Source: an uncultured Muribaculaceae bacterium (GTDB lineage Bacteria > Bacteroidota > Bacteroidia > Bacteroidales > Muribaculaceae). Taken from it: a stretch of DNA of 6,090 nt. Shown here piece after piece: positions 4,504-6,090 of this stretch. The translations under genes were made by a program, and so were the position numbers. The stretch spans positions 1-6,090 of the forward strand of contig CAJUHX010000086.1 in assembly GCA_910586455.1 (NCBI GenBank), in the 5' to 3' direction. Every line of letters starts with the position of its first letter. The stretch's first letter is position 1. The notes below the pieces were generated by a model, which was not told where the DNA came from, ran no database searches, and was given only the letters and a program-made list of their open reading frames with translations.

Positions 4504-6090
4504 ATGAAAATCTTAACCCGACTTCTCTCTCTGGCCGCAGCTGTGGCTATCGCCTGGCCCGCCACGCAGGCAAAACCCACACCTTCGATTCTTGCAATCA
4601 AGGACACTATACACGACAACTCCGTAATCATACCCGAGAGTTTCGAAACCGACGTGAAAAAGATGCAGGAAAACTGGTATCTCAAAAACTACGCCCAGCT
4701 TGACCGCAACGCCGACTCACGCCCCAGCCCGGTAACCACCGACCAGGACTACATCGACCGTCTGGCACTGCTGCCTACCGTCATCGACATGCCCTACAAC
4801 TCAGTGGTGAAAAACTTTATTGTAATGTACTCCGAGCGCAAGCGCCAGCTGGTAGAGAACATGCTGGGTATGAGCCTCTACTACATGCCCATATTCGAAG
4901 AGGCTCTGGAACGCTACGGCCTGCCACTGGAACTGCGCTACCTGCCGGTAATCGAAAGCGCCCTCAACCCCGCCGCCGTTTCGCGCGCCGGAGCTGCAGG
5001 CCTGTGGCAGTTCATGCCGGGCACCGCCACCCAAATGGGTCTGGAACTGAACTCGCTGGTGGATATGCGCCGCGACCCCATAGCGTCGTCCGACGCAGCT
5101 GCCCGCTATCTCAAACAGCTGTATGGTATTTTCGGCGACTGGTCGCTGGCAATAGCCTCGTACAACTGCGGTCCGGGCAACGTGGCTAAAGCCATACGTC
5201 GTGCCGGCGGCGGCAAAAAAGACTTCTGGGAAATTTATCCGTTCCTGCCGGCCGAAACCCGCGGATACGTACCCGCCTTCATCGCAGCCAACTATGTGAT
5301 GAACAACTACGACAAGCACAACATATCGCCGGCCCTGGCCCGCAAGCCCATTCTCACCGACACCGTACACATCAGCCGGCGCATACACTTCCGCCAGATC
5401 AGCGACGTACTGGCAATTCCAATGGACGAGTTGCGCGCACTGAACCCGCAGTTCCGCACCGACCTTATTCCCGGCGACATTCGCCCATACGCCCTTGTAC
5501 TGCCATCGCTACAGACATTCGCATATATAGCCAACGAAGATTCAATCGCCAACCACAATGCCACTTTATATGCCCGCCGCAATATAGTGGAGCCTGCCAA
5601 CGGCTCGGTACAGGGCAGCGACAACAAAGGCCGCTATGTCGACGAACTTGTGGTCAAATATCATAAGGTGGCCAAAGGCGAAACTCTGGCCAAAATAGCC
5701 CGCAAATACGGCGTCACAGTAGCCTCCATACGTAAGGCCAACGGTATGAGCCGCAAGAAGAAAGTACAACGGGGCCAGCGACTGAAAATCAACACATACC
5801 AGCGCCGCTACATAAAGGAAGAGCCGGCAGTAGCCACCGCCGAAGTCGAAGCCGCGGCTGTGGCCGACTCCACTGCCGTGGAACGCTCGCTCGAACTGGG
5901 CCTGGAAAACTGCGCCGACACGCTGCAGCAGGTGAATCCGACATCGCAGGCACCGCAAATAGCAACCGAACAGCCCAAAGCCAAGCCTCAGCCTAAAGCC
6001 AAAACAAAAAGCCCGAAGACTACACGCCACAAGGTGCGCAAAGGCGAAAGCCTCGACAAAATCGCCAAACGCTATGGCATAACCCTGGCG
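4504..6090 (+). CDS. mltD: MltD-like LysM lytic transglycosylase, 3' end outside window
   Basis: The ATG at 4504 opens a frame that is still open at the window end (529 residues). Such enzymes cut the MurNAc-GlcNAc bond of peptidoglycan without water, forming 1,6-anhydroMurNAc, and act in the periplasm. A signal peptide covers about 1-23 (KILTRLLSLAAAVAIAWPATQA); no lipobox Cys is present. A helical region (about 40-135) leads to the SLT domain (about 136-270): catalytic Glu151 in VIESALNP, AAGLWQFMPGTA (164-175), ASYNCGPGNV (218-227) and ETRGYVPAF (251-259). A divergent LysM-like unit is at about 287-335 (DELRALNPQFRTDLIPGD), a clear LysM at 386-430 (HKVAKGETLAKIARKYGV), and another starts at 509 (HKVRKGESLDKIAKRYGI) and is cut off. 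A Lys/Pro/Ala-rich linker (491-507) joins the last two. It starts 26 bases after the DUF5683 stop with no promoter between. The symbol reflects family resemblance; the E. coli protein is a lipoprotein and this one is not. Confidence 0.93.
   Translation, partial: MKILTRLLSLAAAVAIAWPATQAKPTPSILAIKDTIHDNSVIIPESFETDVKKMQENWYLKNYAQLDRNADSRPSPVTTDQDYIDRLALLPTVIDMPYNSVVKNFIVMYSERKRQLVENMLGMSLYYMPIFEEALERYGLPLELRYLPVIESALNPAAVSRAGAAGLWQFMPGTATQMGLELNSLVDMRRDPIASSDAAARYLKQLYGIFGDWSLAIASYNCGPGNVAKAIRRAGGGKKDFWEIYPFLPAETRGYVPAFIAANYVMNNYDKHNISPALARKPILTDTVHISRRIHFRQISDVLAIPMDELRALNPQFRTDLIPGDIRPYALVLPSLQTFAYIANEDSIANHNATLYARRNIVEPANGSVQGSDNKGRYVDELVVKYHKVAKGETLAKIARKYGVTVASIRKANGMSRKKKVQRGQRLKINTYQRRYIKEEPAVATAEVEAAAVADSTAVERSLELGLENCADTLQQVNPTSQAPQIATEQPKAKPQPKAKTKSPKTTRHKVRKGESLDKIAKRYGITLA

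Noticed and set aside
4801..6030. Minus-strand open frames (4801-5388, 5307-5627, 5566-6030) opposite the transglycosylase
   Set aside because: They overlap an intact reading frame with all SLT catalytic motifs and LysM modules, and none of their translations resembles a known protein.

Overview
The window looks like a chromosomal core segment from a member of the Bacteroidota, most likely order Bacteroidales and possibly Muribaculaceae. Four things point there: TAnnTTTG-type -7 promoter boxes before two genes; start codons without Shine-Dalgarno sequences; a GH20 hexosaminidase with the domain layout common in Bacteroides relatives; and the gene string parA - parB - DUF5683 - LysM lytic transglycosylase, an order I recall from Bacteroidales. 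Coding DNA is fairly GC-rich yet uses ATA for Ile very often, and the one real intergenic gap is strikingly AT-rich. The family-level placement is inference from memory.

Layout. 1-980 (+): C-terminal part of a GH20 beta-N-acetylhexosaminidase, comprising the end of the catalytic barrel, a chitobiase/hexosaminidase C-terminal repeat and an F5/8-type C (discoidin-like) domain. 996-1925 (-): a complete ten-helix EamA/DMT-family transporter converging on the GH20 gene with a 15-base gap. 1926-2077: a 152-base divergent regulatory region with a -7 box for each flanking gene, two exact copies of a ten-base sequence 22 bases apart, and several AT-rich palindromes. 2078-6090 (+): four closely packed genes, parA, parB, a DUF5683 envelope protein and a mltD-like lytic transglycosylase that runs off the end of the window.

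How they work together. ParA (DNA-binding ATPase) and ParB (CTPase clamp that loads at parS) form the chromosome segregation system. The next two genes encode exported proteins: a DUF5683 protein of unknown function and a LysM-bearing murein-cleaving enzyme. Gaps of 7 bases, a 4-base GTGA overlap and 26 bases imply one transcript, so segregation and cell-wall remodelling are probably co-expressed. The least explained part is the parA upstream region, whose repeats match one arm of a Pseudomonas-type parS site and could let ParB sense or regulate its own operon. I see no mobile element, CRISPR array, tRNA, rRNA or broken gene. The coding content is ordinary for the group.
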